15,634 nucleotides of DNA from Bifidobacterium breve (GCA_943325425.2 CALPPJ020000005.1:1-15634); one strand, 5' to 3'; shown: positions 1 to 6,782, numbered from the stretch's first letter. Numbers and translations: made by a program. The notes: generated by a model from the letters alone, not told the origin.

Positions 1-12
1 CATACTGAACCT

Positions 13-567
13 ATGGGATTTCACCACGTTGCTATGGCCATTCACGATGTCCAAGCCAATTACGACTTCTACACCCAAGTCATGGGTTTTGAATTGGTTA
101 AGACCGTCACGGCCCCCACACCCGAAGGTGGTTTCAGCAAACACTTCTTCTACTCAACGGGCAAGAACGAAGCCGGCGAACAAGGCATGATTGCCTTCTG
201 GAATATTCACGTAGAAAGCCTTGAAGGATTCGAAACAAATCTCAACAAAGCAGCGGGCTTACCGTGGTGGGCCAATCACTTCGCCTTTGATTCACCCAAC
301 GCCGAACACCTCGAAGAGCGTCGCGAAAATTGGCGCGCCCATGGACATACCGTTCTTGAAGTTGATCACGAATTTTGTCGCTCGATTTACATTCGTGATC
401 CCGAAGGCAACACTGTTGAATTCTGCTTAAACCTGCGCGAGTTCACCGAAGAAGAAAAGCTTCACGCAATGGAACTTTTGCTTGATCCGAATCCGCCGAT
501 GGAAAAGCAGTTCGGCGCAAAGATTTGGCAGCCTGAAGGTGACGCACTCGTCATCCCGGCTGGTTGA
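13..567 (+). CDS. VOC-superfamily (glyoxalase/dioxygenase fold) protein
   Basis: The 184-residue product has the vicinal-oxygen-chelate pattern: an N-terminal strand GFHHVAMAIHD (residues 2-12) followed by a helix with YDFYTQVMGFEL, and a second module with WWANHFAFD (85-93) and the DPEGNTVEFC end motif (129-138). His5, His89 and Glu136 are the likely metal ligands of the fold. Family members are lyases, dioxygenases or resistance proteins, and the substrate cannot be told from sequence. The codons upstream of ATG 13 stay open to base 1 without another start, so the true start could lie outside the window; the HHVA motif so near the N-terminus argues that ATG 13 is right or nearly right. It converges on dnaB with only 15 bases between the two stop codons and no terminator hairpin visible there. 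Confidence 0.85.
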   Translation: MGFHHVAMAIHDVQANYDFYTQVMGFELVKTVTAPTPEGGFSKHFFYSTGKNEAGEQGMIAFWNIHVESLEGFETNLNKAAGLPWWANHFAFDSPNAEHLEERRENWRAHGHTVLEVDHEFCRSIYIRDPEGNTVEFCLNLREFTEEEKLHAMELLLDPNPPMEKQFGAKIWQPEGDALVIPAG

Positions 568-582
568 CCACAACGCAAATTT

Positions 583-2037
583 CTAGTCGTGTTCGCTATA
601 CGGCGAATCGGCCTGGAAGTTTTTCGCCATATTTCGGAACTTGGTGAACTCGCCAAAGAAGGCCAATTTCACAAGACCAGTTGGGCCCGCACGGTGCTTA
701 CCGATGATTACTTCGGCGACACCCTTTTCAGCGTTTTCTGAACTCTCGCCTTTTTCATTGCGATACATCTCTGGTCGGTGTAAGAACATCACGATGTCGG
801 CGTCTTGTTCGAGCGAACCAGATTCACGTAAGTCTGACAACTGCGGTCGCTTATCTTGGCGCTCTTCAAGTCGACGACTGAGCTGACTCAGTGCAATCAC
901 CGGCACTTCAAGTTCACGCGCCAAAATTTTGAGGTTACGACTGATCTCACTTACTTCAAGTTGACGACTTTCACTGTTATTGCCGCTCATCAATTGCAAA
1001 TAGTCAATCACGATGAGACCTAAGCCGTTGTATTTCGCTTTGAGTCGCCGAGCTTTTGCACGAATTTCCATCACGGTCACACTGGCGTTGTCATCAAGGA
1101 ACAACAAACGATTATCGAGTCGACCAACGGCGAGGTTGATTTTGCTCCATTCGGGTTCGCTGATATTTCCCGTTCGTAATCGCTTTGAATCAACTTCGGC
1201 TTCGCTTGACAAAAAGCGCATCGTTAATTCGGTGTGGCTCATTTCGAGTGAGAAAACCAACACCGGCAAATTGGATGTTTGCGCCACGTTGCTGGCAACG
1301 TTGAGCGCAAAGGCCGTCTTACCCATGGCGGGGCGAGCACCGATAATGACCAGTGACGCCGGTTGAAGACCAAGAATGATTTCGTCGAGATCGGTGAATC
1401 CGGTCGGGACACCCGTCAATGACACTTTGCTCTCAAAACGCTTCTCAAGTTCTTCAGTTGCCAGGCTCAACAGACCGTTGATCTGTCGCGTTGAATCAAT
1501 AACGCGTTCTTCGGCAACGGCAAAAACGCGTGACTCAGCTTCGTCAAGCGCCTTGGCGACATCATCGGGTTCGGTGTACGCAATCTCGGCGATTTCGCTG
1601 GCGACACCAATGAGTCGGCGTAAGGCCGCGGTGTCCATAACGATCTTTGAGTAGCGACCAACGTTGCCAATGACTGGCGTTGAGTTTTGCAACTGCAACA
1701 AAAAGTCGAGGCCACCAATTTCTTCAAGCAAGCCAATACGACGAAGTTCATCGGCCACGGTGACGGGGTCGATGGGATCACCACCGGCCAACAAAGCCCG
1801 CATTGCGTCAAAGATGTGTTGGTGACCCGGCTTGTAGAAATGTTCAACGTGAACGCCTGCTTCAGAAACGGTGTTCACTGCTTCGCGTGATAACAACATG
1901 GCGCCAAGCAACGACTCCTCGGCACTGAGGTTGTGCGGGGGAACGCGGTTCATCACCGGTCGAGGCGCGTTGTCACGCTGGTTCTTGCTGCCCCAACTGG
2001 AACCGCCGCCTGAATTACCCGATGAAAAATTAGTCAT
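583..2037 (-). CDS. dnaB: Replicative DNA helicase DnaB
   Basis: Hexameric 5'-3' helicase that unwinds the replication fork. The 484-residue protein has a glycine/serine-rich N-terminal tail (1-25), the DnaB N-terminal helical domain (about 33-135, starting at PHNLSAEESLLGAML), a linker, and the RecA-like ATPase domain (about 200-470). Visible motifs are Walker A GARPAMGKT (233-241), SLEM (263-266), Walker B LIVIDYLQL (341-349), SQLSR (384-388), the LSDLRESGSLEQDAD block (400-414) and GKHRAG (446-451), which carries the probable arginine finger. Length is normal for the family and there is no intein insertion. The start is the ATG preceded by an AGGTAGAGG ribosome site. It is the last gene of the rpsF-ssb-rpsR-rplI-dnaB block but is separated from rplI by 187 bases holding a hairpin and DnaA boxes, so it may have its own control. 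Confidence 0.97.
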   Translation of the reverse strand: MTNFSSGNSGGGSSWGSKNQRDNAPRPVMNRVPPHNLSAEESLLGAMLLSREAVNTVSEAGVHVEHFYKPGHQHIFDAMRALLAGGDPIDPVTVADELRRIGLLEEIGGLDFLLQLQNSTPVIGNVGRYSKIVMDTAALRRLIGVASEIAEIAYTEPDDVAKALDEAESRVFAVAEERVIDSTRQINGLLSLATEELEKRFESKVSLTGVPTGFTDLDEIILGLQPASLVIIGARPAMGKTAFALNVASNVAQTSNLPVLVFSLEMSHTELTMRFLSSEAEVDSKRLRTGNISEPEWSKINLAVGRLDNRLLFLDDNASVTVMEIRAKARRLKAKYNGLGLIVIDYLQLMSGNNSESRQLEVSEISRNLKILARELEVPVIALSQLSRRLEERQDKRPQLSDLRESGSLEQDADIVMFLHRPEMYRNEKGESSENAEKGVAEVIIGKHRAGPTGLVKLAFFGEFTKFRNMAKNFQADSPYSEHD

Positions 2038-2075
2038 TACCTCTACCTTGACCTATGCACCCTGTTGATCGCTAG

Positions 2076-2126
2076 GGGTACAACCCTGTGAATTACTTGT
2101 GGACAACTTTCCGATTCTGGGGATAA
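2076..2126 (-). promoter_or_regulatory. DnaA-box cluster upstream of dnaB
   Basis: Bases 2098-2106 read TGTGGACAA, a perfect minus-strand copy of the actinobacterial DnaA box TTGTCCACA. Bases 2118-2126 read TGGGGATAA, one mismatch from TTATCCACA on the same strand, and 2087-2095 TGTGAATTA is a two-mismatch version. The three share one orientation and lie about 50-90 bases upstream of the dnaB start. Small hairpins overlap them (GGGT-ACA-ACCC at 2076-2086; GGGG-ATAA-CCCC at 2119-2130). DnaA control of dnaB transcription, or titration of DnaA, is the inference. A replication origin is less likely because dnaA/dnaN are not adjacent and no AT-rich unwinding region is seen. Confidence 0.55.
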
Positions 2127-2142
2127 CCCCGTCTCGGGATGA

Positions 2143-2176
2143 AGCAGGACCCGGACCAGTTGGCCCGGGTCCTGCT
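2143..2176 (-). terminator. GC-rich hairpin between rplI and dnaB
   Basis: A perfect 12-bp inverted repeat AGCAGGACCCGG / CCGGGTCCTGCT (2143-2154 and 2165-2176) encloses a 10-base loop that can form a further CCA-GT-TGG pairing. It begins about 50 bases past the rplI stop. No T-tract follows on either strand, so it is not a classical intrinsic terminator. It could be a T-less terminator, an attenuator lowering dnaB relative to the ribosomal genes, or a 3'-end stabiliser. Confidence 0.5.
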
Positions 2177-2224
2177 CACATCATGAATTGTTCGATGTTG
2201 TGGTGCGGACCAAGTCCGCGATCA

Positions 2225-2674
2225 TCACTTAGCGACGACGTTGATATTGATACCGAACTGCACATCGTTATGCAATTTGGCGGTGACGCTGTATTCGCCC
2301 ACGGTCTTGATGTGGTCGGGAACCGACAACTTCTTGCGATCGAGTTCGATACCGGTCTGAGCCTGAACCGCCGAGACGACGTCGGCTGCAGTGACCGAGC
2401 CGAACAAACGGCCTTCGGTTCCGGCGGCCTTGGCCTTGATCTCGATGAGTTTGGCAACCAAAGTCGAAGCAATGGTTTGAGCTGATTCGCGGTCAGCGGC
2501 GTCACGCAGGTCGCGACGACGGCGCATCGAGGCTGCCTGAGAAACTGCACCGTCGGAGGCATTAATGCCAAGTCCGCGAGGCAACAAGTAGTTGCGGCCA
2601 TGGCCCTTGGTGACTTCAACGATGTCACCGCGCTTGCCTAAGCCGTTGATGTCAGAACGCAAAATGATCTTCAT
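2225..2674 (-). CDS. rplI: 50S ribosomal protein bL9
   Basis: Ribosomal protein L9, bound to 23S rRNA near the base of the L1 stalk. The 149-residue product has the full family architecture: N-terminal RNA-binding domain with the signature MKIILRSDINGLGKRGDIVEV and GHGRNYLLPRGLG (24-36), a connecting helix (about 40-80) and the C-terminal domain with GRLFGSVTAADV (88-99). It starts two bases after the rpsR stop codon. Its ribosome site GGAGGG is embedded in the last codons of rpsR (Glu-Glu-Gly), so translation is very likely coupled. Confidence 0.97.
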   Translation of the reverse strand: MKIILRSDINGLGKRGDIVEVTKGHGRNYLLPRGLGINASDGAVSQAASMRRRRDLRDAADRESAQTIASTLVAKLIEIKAKAAGTEGRLFGSVTAADVVSAVQAQTGIELDRKKLSVPDHIKTVGEYSVTAKLHNDVQFGININVVAK

Positions 2675-2676
2675 GA

Positions 2677-3108
2677 TCAGCCCTCCTCATTGGTTTCGAT
2701 CTCGTCTGCTGCCTCAAACTCGATACCGGTATCGACATCATCGATCACGGCGTCAATGTTCTTGTCTTCGACCTGGTCGACGGCTCCTTCAGAACCGCGA
2801 GGACCACGCGGTCCACGAGGACCACGACCAACCGAAGCGACGCGCTTGGTGTACGGCAACAAGGCCATTTCGCGAGCGTTCTTTATGGCGGTTGCCACTT
2901 CACGCTGCTGCTGCACCGTTGCACCGTTCAAGCGCTGACCGCGGATCTTTGAGCGGTCGGACATGAAACGATTCAACAAGTTGATGTCCTTGTAATCGAT
3001 GTACTCGATTTTTTCGGCGGCCAATACGTTGGCCTTCTTTTTGATCTTGCGACCATTGTCTTTCGGAGCACGGCCCCGAACTGGCTTCTTTGAAGTGCTA
3101 TTTCCCAT
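2677..3108 (-). CDS. rpsR: 30S ribosomal protein bS18 with long C-terminal extension
   Basis: Ribosomal protein S18, partner of S6 on the 30S platform. The conserved core is residues about 22-90 (YKDINLLNRFMSDRSKI at 39-55, then QREVATAIKNAREMALLPY). It is the cysteine-free form: the positions that carry zinc-binding Cys in some S18 proteins are replaced in KKKANVLAAEK. At 143 residues it is clearly longer than the usual 75-95. The surplus is a basic N-terminal tail and a C-terminal extension made of three Gly-Pro-Arg units (96-105) followed by a strongly acidic, probably disordered segment (113-143). An AAGGAA ribosome site precedes the ATG. It lies 65 bases after ssb and abuts rplI. Confidence 0.96.
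   Translation of the reverse strand: MGNSTSKKPVRGRAPKDNGRKIKKKANVLAAEKIEYIDYKDINLLNRFMSDRSKIRGQRLNGATVQQQREVATAIKNAREMALLPYTKRVASVGRGPRGPRGPRGSEGAVDQVEDKNIDAVIDDVDTGIEFEAADEIETNEEG
2794..2823 (-). repeat. 9-bp tandem repeat in rpsR encoding Gly-Pro-Arg units
   Basis: On the plus strand the units GGACCACGC (2801-2809), GGTCCACGA (2810-2818) and GGACCACGA (2819-2827) follow one another, with a degenerate GAACCGCGA just before. They encode the three GPR triplets of S18 residues 96-105. In-frame repeats of this kind can gain or lose copies by replication slippage without breaking the reading frame. Confidence 0.75.
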
Positions 3109-3173
3109 GAACTTTTCCTTAAGTCGATACGTGATTTACAGATGGATAATGAAGTTTGCGAACTAGTCGCTGA

Positions 3174-3641
3174 TCAGAATGGTTCTTCGTCGGCGTAATA
3201 ACCGTCGTTGGCTGGCGCTGACGAAGGTGCGCCACCTGAACGCGGAGCTTGACGCGGTGCTGAACCGCCGCCTTCGCCGCCGCCTTTCGGTGGTGTTCGT
3301 TCAACGGTGACCGTGGCCCAACGCAAGGTCGGTCCAATTTCGTCGGCGGCGATATCTACTGACGTGCGCTTGCCACCTTCTCGAGCTTCGTATTCGCGAA
3401 CATCGAGACGACCGGTCACCAAGACACGCGTGCCTTTGGTCAGCGATGCCGCTACGTTTTCGGCGAGTTGATCCCAAGCAACAACATTCATATATGTCGT
3501 TGCTTCTTGCCATTCGCCGTTGACTTGATAACGACGATTGACCGCAATACCCACGGTGACCGTGGCCTTGCCTGATTGGGTGTAACGAAGTTCGGGATCT
3601 CGGGTGAGATTGCCGACGACGGTGATGGTGTTAGAAGCCAT
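3174..3641 (-). CDS. ssb: Single-stranded DNA-binding protein
   Basis: Homotetrameric SSB that coats single-stranded DNA during replication and repair and recruits partners through its C-terminal tip. The 155-residue product has the OB-fold domain (about 3-112, with NTITVVGNLTRDPELRYTQSG at 4-24 and MNVVAWDQLAENVAASLTKG at 51-70), a Gly/Ser/Pro-rich linker (119-146) and the acidic tip DEEPF (151-155). A GGAGGAA ribosome site precedes the ATG. The rpsF-ssb-rpsR order is the standard bacterial arrangement. No second ssb is present in the window. Confidence 0.97.
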   Translation of the reverse strand: MASNTITVVGNLTRDPELRYTQSGKATVTVGIAVNRRYQVNGEWQEATTYMNVVAWDQLAENVAASLTKGTRVLVTGRLDVREYEAREGGKRTSVDIAADEIGPTLRWATVTVERTPPKGGGEGGGSAPRQAPRSGGAPSSAPANDGYYADEEPF

Positions 3642-3692
3642 TGGTTTCCTCCAGTGGTTGCGGAGTTAGTGGATAGGTCCGAGGACGAAGGC

Positions 3693-4019
3693 TCAAGCTG
3701 CGACGAGTCCGCGACGAGCGGCCTCGTCGTCGGGAAGACGCATCAACTTGTGCCGAAGGACGTCATCAGCGATACGCATTGATCGCTCGAGTTCGTCAAG
3801 TGCGCCGCCGGGAGCGACAACGTTGAGGATGGCGTAGTAGCCCTCTTCTTTTTTGTTGATCGGGTAGGCCAAACGGCGCTTGCCCCAGAAATCAACTTTC
3901 CCGTGGACGGTTCCACCAGCGTCGGCAATGCCCTTTGAGACATTGGCAATCCACTGTTGGGCGACGACATCATCAAGTGAGCCGTCGATAATGATCATTA
4001 ATTCGTAAGCACGCATCAT
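3693..4019 (-). CDS. rpsF: 30S ribosomal protein bS6
   Basis: Ribosomal protein S6, which binds 16S rRNA as a heterodimer with S18. It carries the family N-terminus MRAYELMIIIDGSLDD and the later LAYPINKKEEGYYAILN block, and ends in an acidic/Ala-rich tail. The frame is open up to a GTG at 4043, but the Shine-Dalgarno sequence AAGGGAG lies inside that longer reading (codons 3-5). The real start is therefore the ATG at 4019, ten bases after the site, or the adjacent ATG at 4016. This gives 108 or 107 residues, in line with the family. First gene of the rpsF-ssb-rpsR-rplI group; the leader upstream holds two hairpins. Confidence 0.95.
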   Translation of the reverse strand: MMRAYELMIIIDGSLDDVVAQQWIANVSKGIADAGGTVHGKVDFWGKRRLAYPINKKEEGYYAILNVVAPGGALDELERSMRIADDVLRHKLMRLPDDEAARRGLVAA

Positions 4020-4045
4020 AAGCGTGTAACTCCCTTCGGTCACGG

Positions 4046-4086
4046 TGTCGGCCTATCCGACAACGGGGCCCCTGCTTGGGGCAGGG
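4046..4086 (-). promoter_or_regulatory. rpsF leader with two hairpins, candidate S6:S18 autoregulatory element
   Basis: On the minus strand the leader folds into CCCTGC-CCCAA-GCAGGG (4086-4070) and then TGTCGG-ATAGG-CCGACA (4062-4046), each with a 6-bp perfect stem, followed at once by ACCG and the rpsF ribosome site. Many bacteria control rpsF operons by an S6:S18-binding mRNA structure with a CCG next to a stem. The placement and the CCG at the 3' edge of the second stem fit that idea, but the full consensus fold could not be confirmed by eye. Confidence 0.4.
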
Positions 4087-4103
4087 TATGTACTGACTCG
4101 GAA

Positions 4104-4109
4104 AGTGTA
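4104..4109 (-). promoter_or_regulatory. Probable -10 element of the rpsF operon
   Basis: The minus strand reads GATACACTTTCC, with TACACT matching the actinobacterial TANNNT -10 consensus. Transcription would begin near 4097, giving a leader of about 78 bases that includes both hairpins. No good -35 is seen 16-18 bases upstream. A TTGACA at 4149-4144 is too far away (34 bases) to partner it. Confidence 0.35.
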
Positions 4110-4194
4110 TCGGGGTAAAAGCAGAACCTCACGGGGGTAACTGTGTCAAAGGGGTGTCACACAGTCGACTGAAATGTTTGCGTGACAAGTTCGT

Positions 4195-4821
4195 TTAGGG
4201 GCGCGTGAGTCGCACAAATGAGGCAGCCAACAAGCCGACTCCCCAGGACACTGCACCGTCGTGAGTTGACACCGAACCGCCCTCACGCAGGTATCCAGTG
4301 ACTGCAGCGGGACGAAATCCCTGGAATGCGAGACCTGGGGCGCCACCTTTGAGGCCCCACCACACGGAAATCACACCAATAATCATGGTGGCCACACAAA
4401 CCGGTATCGCAAGGGTTTCTCGAGGCATTCGCGAGGCCAATACCAGGGCAAAGACTGCGCTCAGCAACAGCAAGACGCCCACTGCAGCCAACGCAATAAA
4501 GAGATGTTGCATCACGCCAGGTAGGCCGATTCCGGGTTGGTCGCCACAGTCGACCATCGCACGAGTTGGTGCGGTCGGGTCCTCATACGGGAAAACCTGC
4601 AACAGCTGACATGGAGTACCGTCGCTCAATTGTGGAAGTCCGTCCACAAACTTCACCGAAAAGTCATCGGTCATCGACCCAAACAACAAGAGTCCTAAAC
4701 AACTGATCAACACCAAGGCCAAACCCGTGACGGCATCACGTTGCAAACGCCGACTGGCTTCGTAGGGCAGCCAACTGCTGCGCCGCGACTTCTTGCGCGC
4801 TCCCGATCCGAGTTTCATCAT
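4195..4821 (-). CDS. Unknown four-helix membrane protein
   Basis: Not recognised as a known family. A longer GTG reading from 4857 would overlap the upstream gene by 32 bases. The ATG at 4821, four bases after the DUF5318 stop and behind GGAGAG, is preferred and gives 208 residues. The N-terminus is strongly basic (KLGSGARKKSRRSS, 3-16). Hydrophobic segments lie at about 30-49, 106-130, 137-157 and 190-203. By the positive-inside rule both ends are cytoplasmic, and a 55-residue loop (50-105) holding Cys71 and Cys92, which could form a disulfide, faces outside. It is the last gene before the rpsF promoter region and is probably co-transcribed with the DUF5318 gene. Function unknown. Confidence 0.75.
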   Translation of the reverse strand: MMKLGSGARKKSRRSSWLPYEASRRLQRDAVTGLALVLISCLGLLLFGSMTDDFSVKFVDGLPQLSDGTPCQLLQVFPYEDPTAPTRAMVDCGDQPGIGLPGVMQHLFIALAAVGVLLLLSAVFALVLASRMPRETLAIPVCVATMIIGVISVWWGLKGGAPGLAFQGFRPAAVTGYLREGGSVSTHDGAVSWGVGLLAASFVRLTRP

Positions 4822-4825
4822 GGTT

Positions 4826-5257
4826 TTAACCCACTCTCCGATCACTGCGTTGCCCACCGATGGGAACCACCCGCACTAAATGATGCCACTTACAACCACA
4901 ACATGCTTCGACTACATAGGCCGTGAACTCATCGGGGCGGCGATGAAATTCAGCCAACTCTTTATTGTCGGCGATGACTTTGCCATGGGCTTGTAGGCGC
5001 GGACCGAATAGATAGGTCACCAAAACCACATTGCTCACTGCACAAATCGGACACTTAGTTTCGGTCTGCTTACCGATGCCCCGAGCCGCGCGCATGAGTT
5101 CGGGGTGGGCATCACACACTTCCTCGCGACCTAAACGACCTCGGTGATATTCGTTAATGAGGTGGCGCCGAGCCATACGGTGATCAACGAGCCCAGATCG
5201 CAGCGACGACACACCGCGCAATGATCCTGTTCCGAAGGATTCGCGAGAAGTCGACAT
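4826..5257 (-). CDS. DUF5318 family zinc-ribbon-like protein
   Basis: The 143-residue product matches the actinobacterial DUF5318 pattern: EVCDAHPELMRAARGIG (46-62), a CPIC knuckle (69-72), VTYLFGPRL (80-88), then VVEACCGCKWHHLVR (115-129), whose Cys119 and Cys122 complete a probable four-Cys zinc site. The biochemical function is unknown. In Mycobacterium tuberculosis a protein of this type (Rv0049) lies a few genes from rpsF, and that synteny is kept here. The first 23 residues are Ser/Arg-rich and look unconserved. A start at Met28 is possible but would cut into the conserved part. It sits 36 bases after the CCA enzyme and 4 bases before the membrane-protein gene, so the three probably form one transcript. 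Confidence 0.85.
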   Translation of the reverse strand: MSTSRESFGTGSLRGVSSLRSGLVDHRMARRHLINEYHRGRLGREEVCDAHPELMRAARGIGKQTETKCPICAVSNVVLVTYLFGPRLQAHGKVIADNKELAEFHRRPDEFTAYVVEACCGCKWHHLVRVVPIGGQRSDRRVG

Positions 5258-5293
5258 CAGTTGAAGGTTACCCCGTGAATGTTCGGTCGTGAA

Positions 5294-6706
5294 CTAACTC
5301 GACTGCGGTTGTGTTGCCCACCATGAATCAAGCCGGCGACGAATTTCGTCTTCGCCAATGAGTCCCTCTTCAAGGCGAATCTCTAACAAGAATTTCAAGG
5401 CGCGACCAACAATTGGTCCGGCCGGAACATCCAGTTGCGTCATGACTTCAACACCATCAAGTTCGGGGCGAATCGCTTTGAGTTCTTCTTTGGTCGCGAG
5501 TTCGGTGATGCGTTCTTCCAGCTCATCCATGCGACGGGCCAGTCGTGCCGCTTTACGTTCATTGCGCGTTGTGCAGTCGCATCGAGTTAACACATTGAGT
5601 TCAGTCAACAACGGACCTGCGTCATTAACATAACGACGTACGGCTGAGTCGGTCCAACCCATTTCATATGTGTGAAAACGTAAATGCAAACGAACTAGTT
5701 CGGTAATCGCTTCAACGTCCTCATTGGGAAAACGCAAGGCAATCAGGCGCTTTTTCGTCATTTTCGCGCCTTTCACATCGTGCATGTGAAACGTTGTTCC
5801 TTTACCCTCTTGAAATCCTCTTGTCGCTGGCTTGCCCACATCGTGAAACAAAGCCGACAAGCGCGTGATGCGAAAATCAAAATCGTCATGAGCATCAGGT
5901 CGCACATTTTCAATCACCGCAAGCGTGTGGGTGAGCACATCTTTGTGTCGGTGAATCGGATCATTTTCTAAACGCATCGCCGGAAGCTCGGGCAAGAATT
6001 TTTCCGCAAGGCCGGTCTCAACCAAGAACCACAAACCAGCCGTCGGCGAATCAACAACGATGAGTTTGTTCAGTTCATCTCGTACGCGTTCGGCAGAAAC
6101 GATTTCTAGGCGATCTTTGAATTGCTGAACTGCCGCAACAAGTTCAGGAACCGGCGTCATGTCAAACCGCGCAATAAAGCGCGCGGCGCGGATCATCCGC
6201 AGCGGGTCATCACTAAAGCTGATATCGGGATCAAGCGGTGTACGGAGCGTCCGCGTCATCAAGTCAATGGCGCCATTAAACGGGTCAACCAAGGTTGGCG
6301 TGTCACTCGTGAGTTCGAGCGCCATGGCGTTGATCGTGAAGTCGCGTCGCGACAAGTCAATTTCAATTTCGTCGGCGTACTCAACATCGGGCTTGCGAGT
6401 GTCAGGGTGATAGGCCTCGGCACGGTGCGTGGTGATTTCGTAGACCCGGTCGCCTTTGCGGGCCCCGATCGTTCCGAACTTCTCACCCTGGGTCCAGACA
6501 GCGTCGGCCCACCCACTCAATAAGCGTTTGGTCTCATCTGGGCGAGCGTTGGTCGTCGCATCGAAGTCAATTTCGGTGCTGGCATGGCCGCCCAACAGAT
6601 CACGAACAGTTCCGCCGACGAGGTACAGCCGTTTACCAGCAGCTCGGAACAGAGCACTGACATCTGACAACTCGGCGAGCACAGGGGCAAAACGTTCGGG
6701 CACCAC
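5294..6706 (-). CDS. CCA tRNA nucleotidyltransferase, HD-domain type
   Basis: Adds or repairs the 3'-CCA end of tRNAs. The 470-residue product has the class II nucleotidyltransferase head with LYLVGGTVRDLLGG (27-40) and catalytic Asp47 and Asp49 in EIDFDATT, then RRDFTINAMA (120-129) and the DDPLRMIRAARF block (166-177) of the tRNA-binding helices. The HD phosphohydrolase domain follows (HKDVLTH 254-260; LSALFHDVGKP 283-293). The C-terminal CDCTTRNERKAARL and LDVPAGPIVGRALKFL blocks are those of the mycobacterial enzyme annotated pcnA. The start is a GTG followed by another GTG, with no Shine-Dalgarno. A TAGCCT hexamer seven bases upstream fits a leaderless transcript. It heads the minus-strand block and is divergent from the peptide-transport operon. 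Confidence 0.95.
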   Translation of the reverse strand: MVPERFAPVLAELSDVSALFRAAGKRLYLVGGTVRDLLGGHASTEIDFDATTNARPDETKRLLSGWADAVWTQGEKFGTIGARKGDRVYEITTHRAEAYHPDTRKPDVEYADEIEIDLSRRDFTINAMALELTSDTPTLVDPFNGAIDLMTRTLRTPLDPDISFSDDPLRMIRAARFIARFDMTPVPELVAAVQQFKDRLEIVSAERVRDELNKLIVVDSPTAGLWFLVETGLAEKFLPELPAMRLENDPIHRHKDVLTHTLAVIENVRPDAHDDFDFRITRLSALFHDVGKPATRGFQEGKGTTFHMHDVKGAKMTKKRLIALRFPNEDVEAITELVRLHLRFHTYEMGWTDSAVRRYVNDAGPLLTELNVLTRCDCTTRNERKAARLARRMDELEERITELATKEELKAIRPELDGVEVMTQLDVPAGPIVGRALKFLLEIRLEEGLIGEDEIRRRLDSWWATQPQSS

Positions 6707-6713
6707 GGGCGTC

Positions 6714-6719
6714 AGGCTA
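6714..6719 (-). promoter_or_regulatory. -10 element of the CCA-enzyme gene (leaderless mRNA)
   Basis: The minus strand reads TAGCCT-GACGCCC-GTG. TAGCCT matches the actinobacterial TANNNT -10 consensus, and the seven-base spacing puts the expected transcription start on the GTG codon itself. No convincing -35 is visible, which is common for such promoters. Confidence 0.45.
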
Positions 6720-6782
6720 TGAGGTGACTAGGTGCTTGGCGGATTCTTTCGCGCAACATTTACGAACAACCGGTGGAGGATC

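Noticed and set aside
2038..2224. Replication origin between rplI and dnaB
   Set aside because: Only one perfect DnaA box, no AT-rich unwinding stretch, and dnaA/dnaN are not in the window.
4020..4043. Longer rpsF reading from GTG 4043
   Set aside because: The ribosome site lies inside these codons and the extra residues are not part of the S6 family N-terminus.
4144..4149. Perfect minus-strand TTGACA as -35 for the rpsF promoter
   Set aside because: No TANNNT occurs 16-18 bases downstream; the best -10 is 34 bases away.
4141..4164. CTGTGT/ACACAG inverted repeat downstream of the membrane-protein gene as a terminator
   Set aside because: Only six pairs around a 12-base loop and no T-tract; too weak to call.
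4822..4857. Longer reading of the membrane-protein gene from GTG 4857
   Set aside because: It would overlap the DUF5318 gene by 32 bases without a ribosome site; the ATG at 4821 follows directly after that gene's stop.
6122..6523. 133-codon plus-strand frame antisense to the CCA-enzyme gene
   Set aside because: It covers the conserved nucleotidyltransferase head on the other strand and has no start signal.
6736..6764. TTGGCG and TTTACG at 17-base spacing as promoter of the peptide operon
   Set aside because: The -10 half matches the consensus at only three positions; kept as a weak possibility and not annotated.
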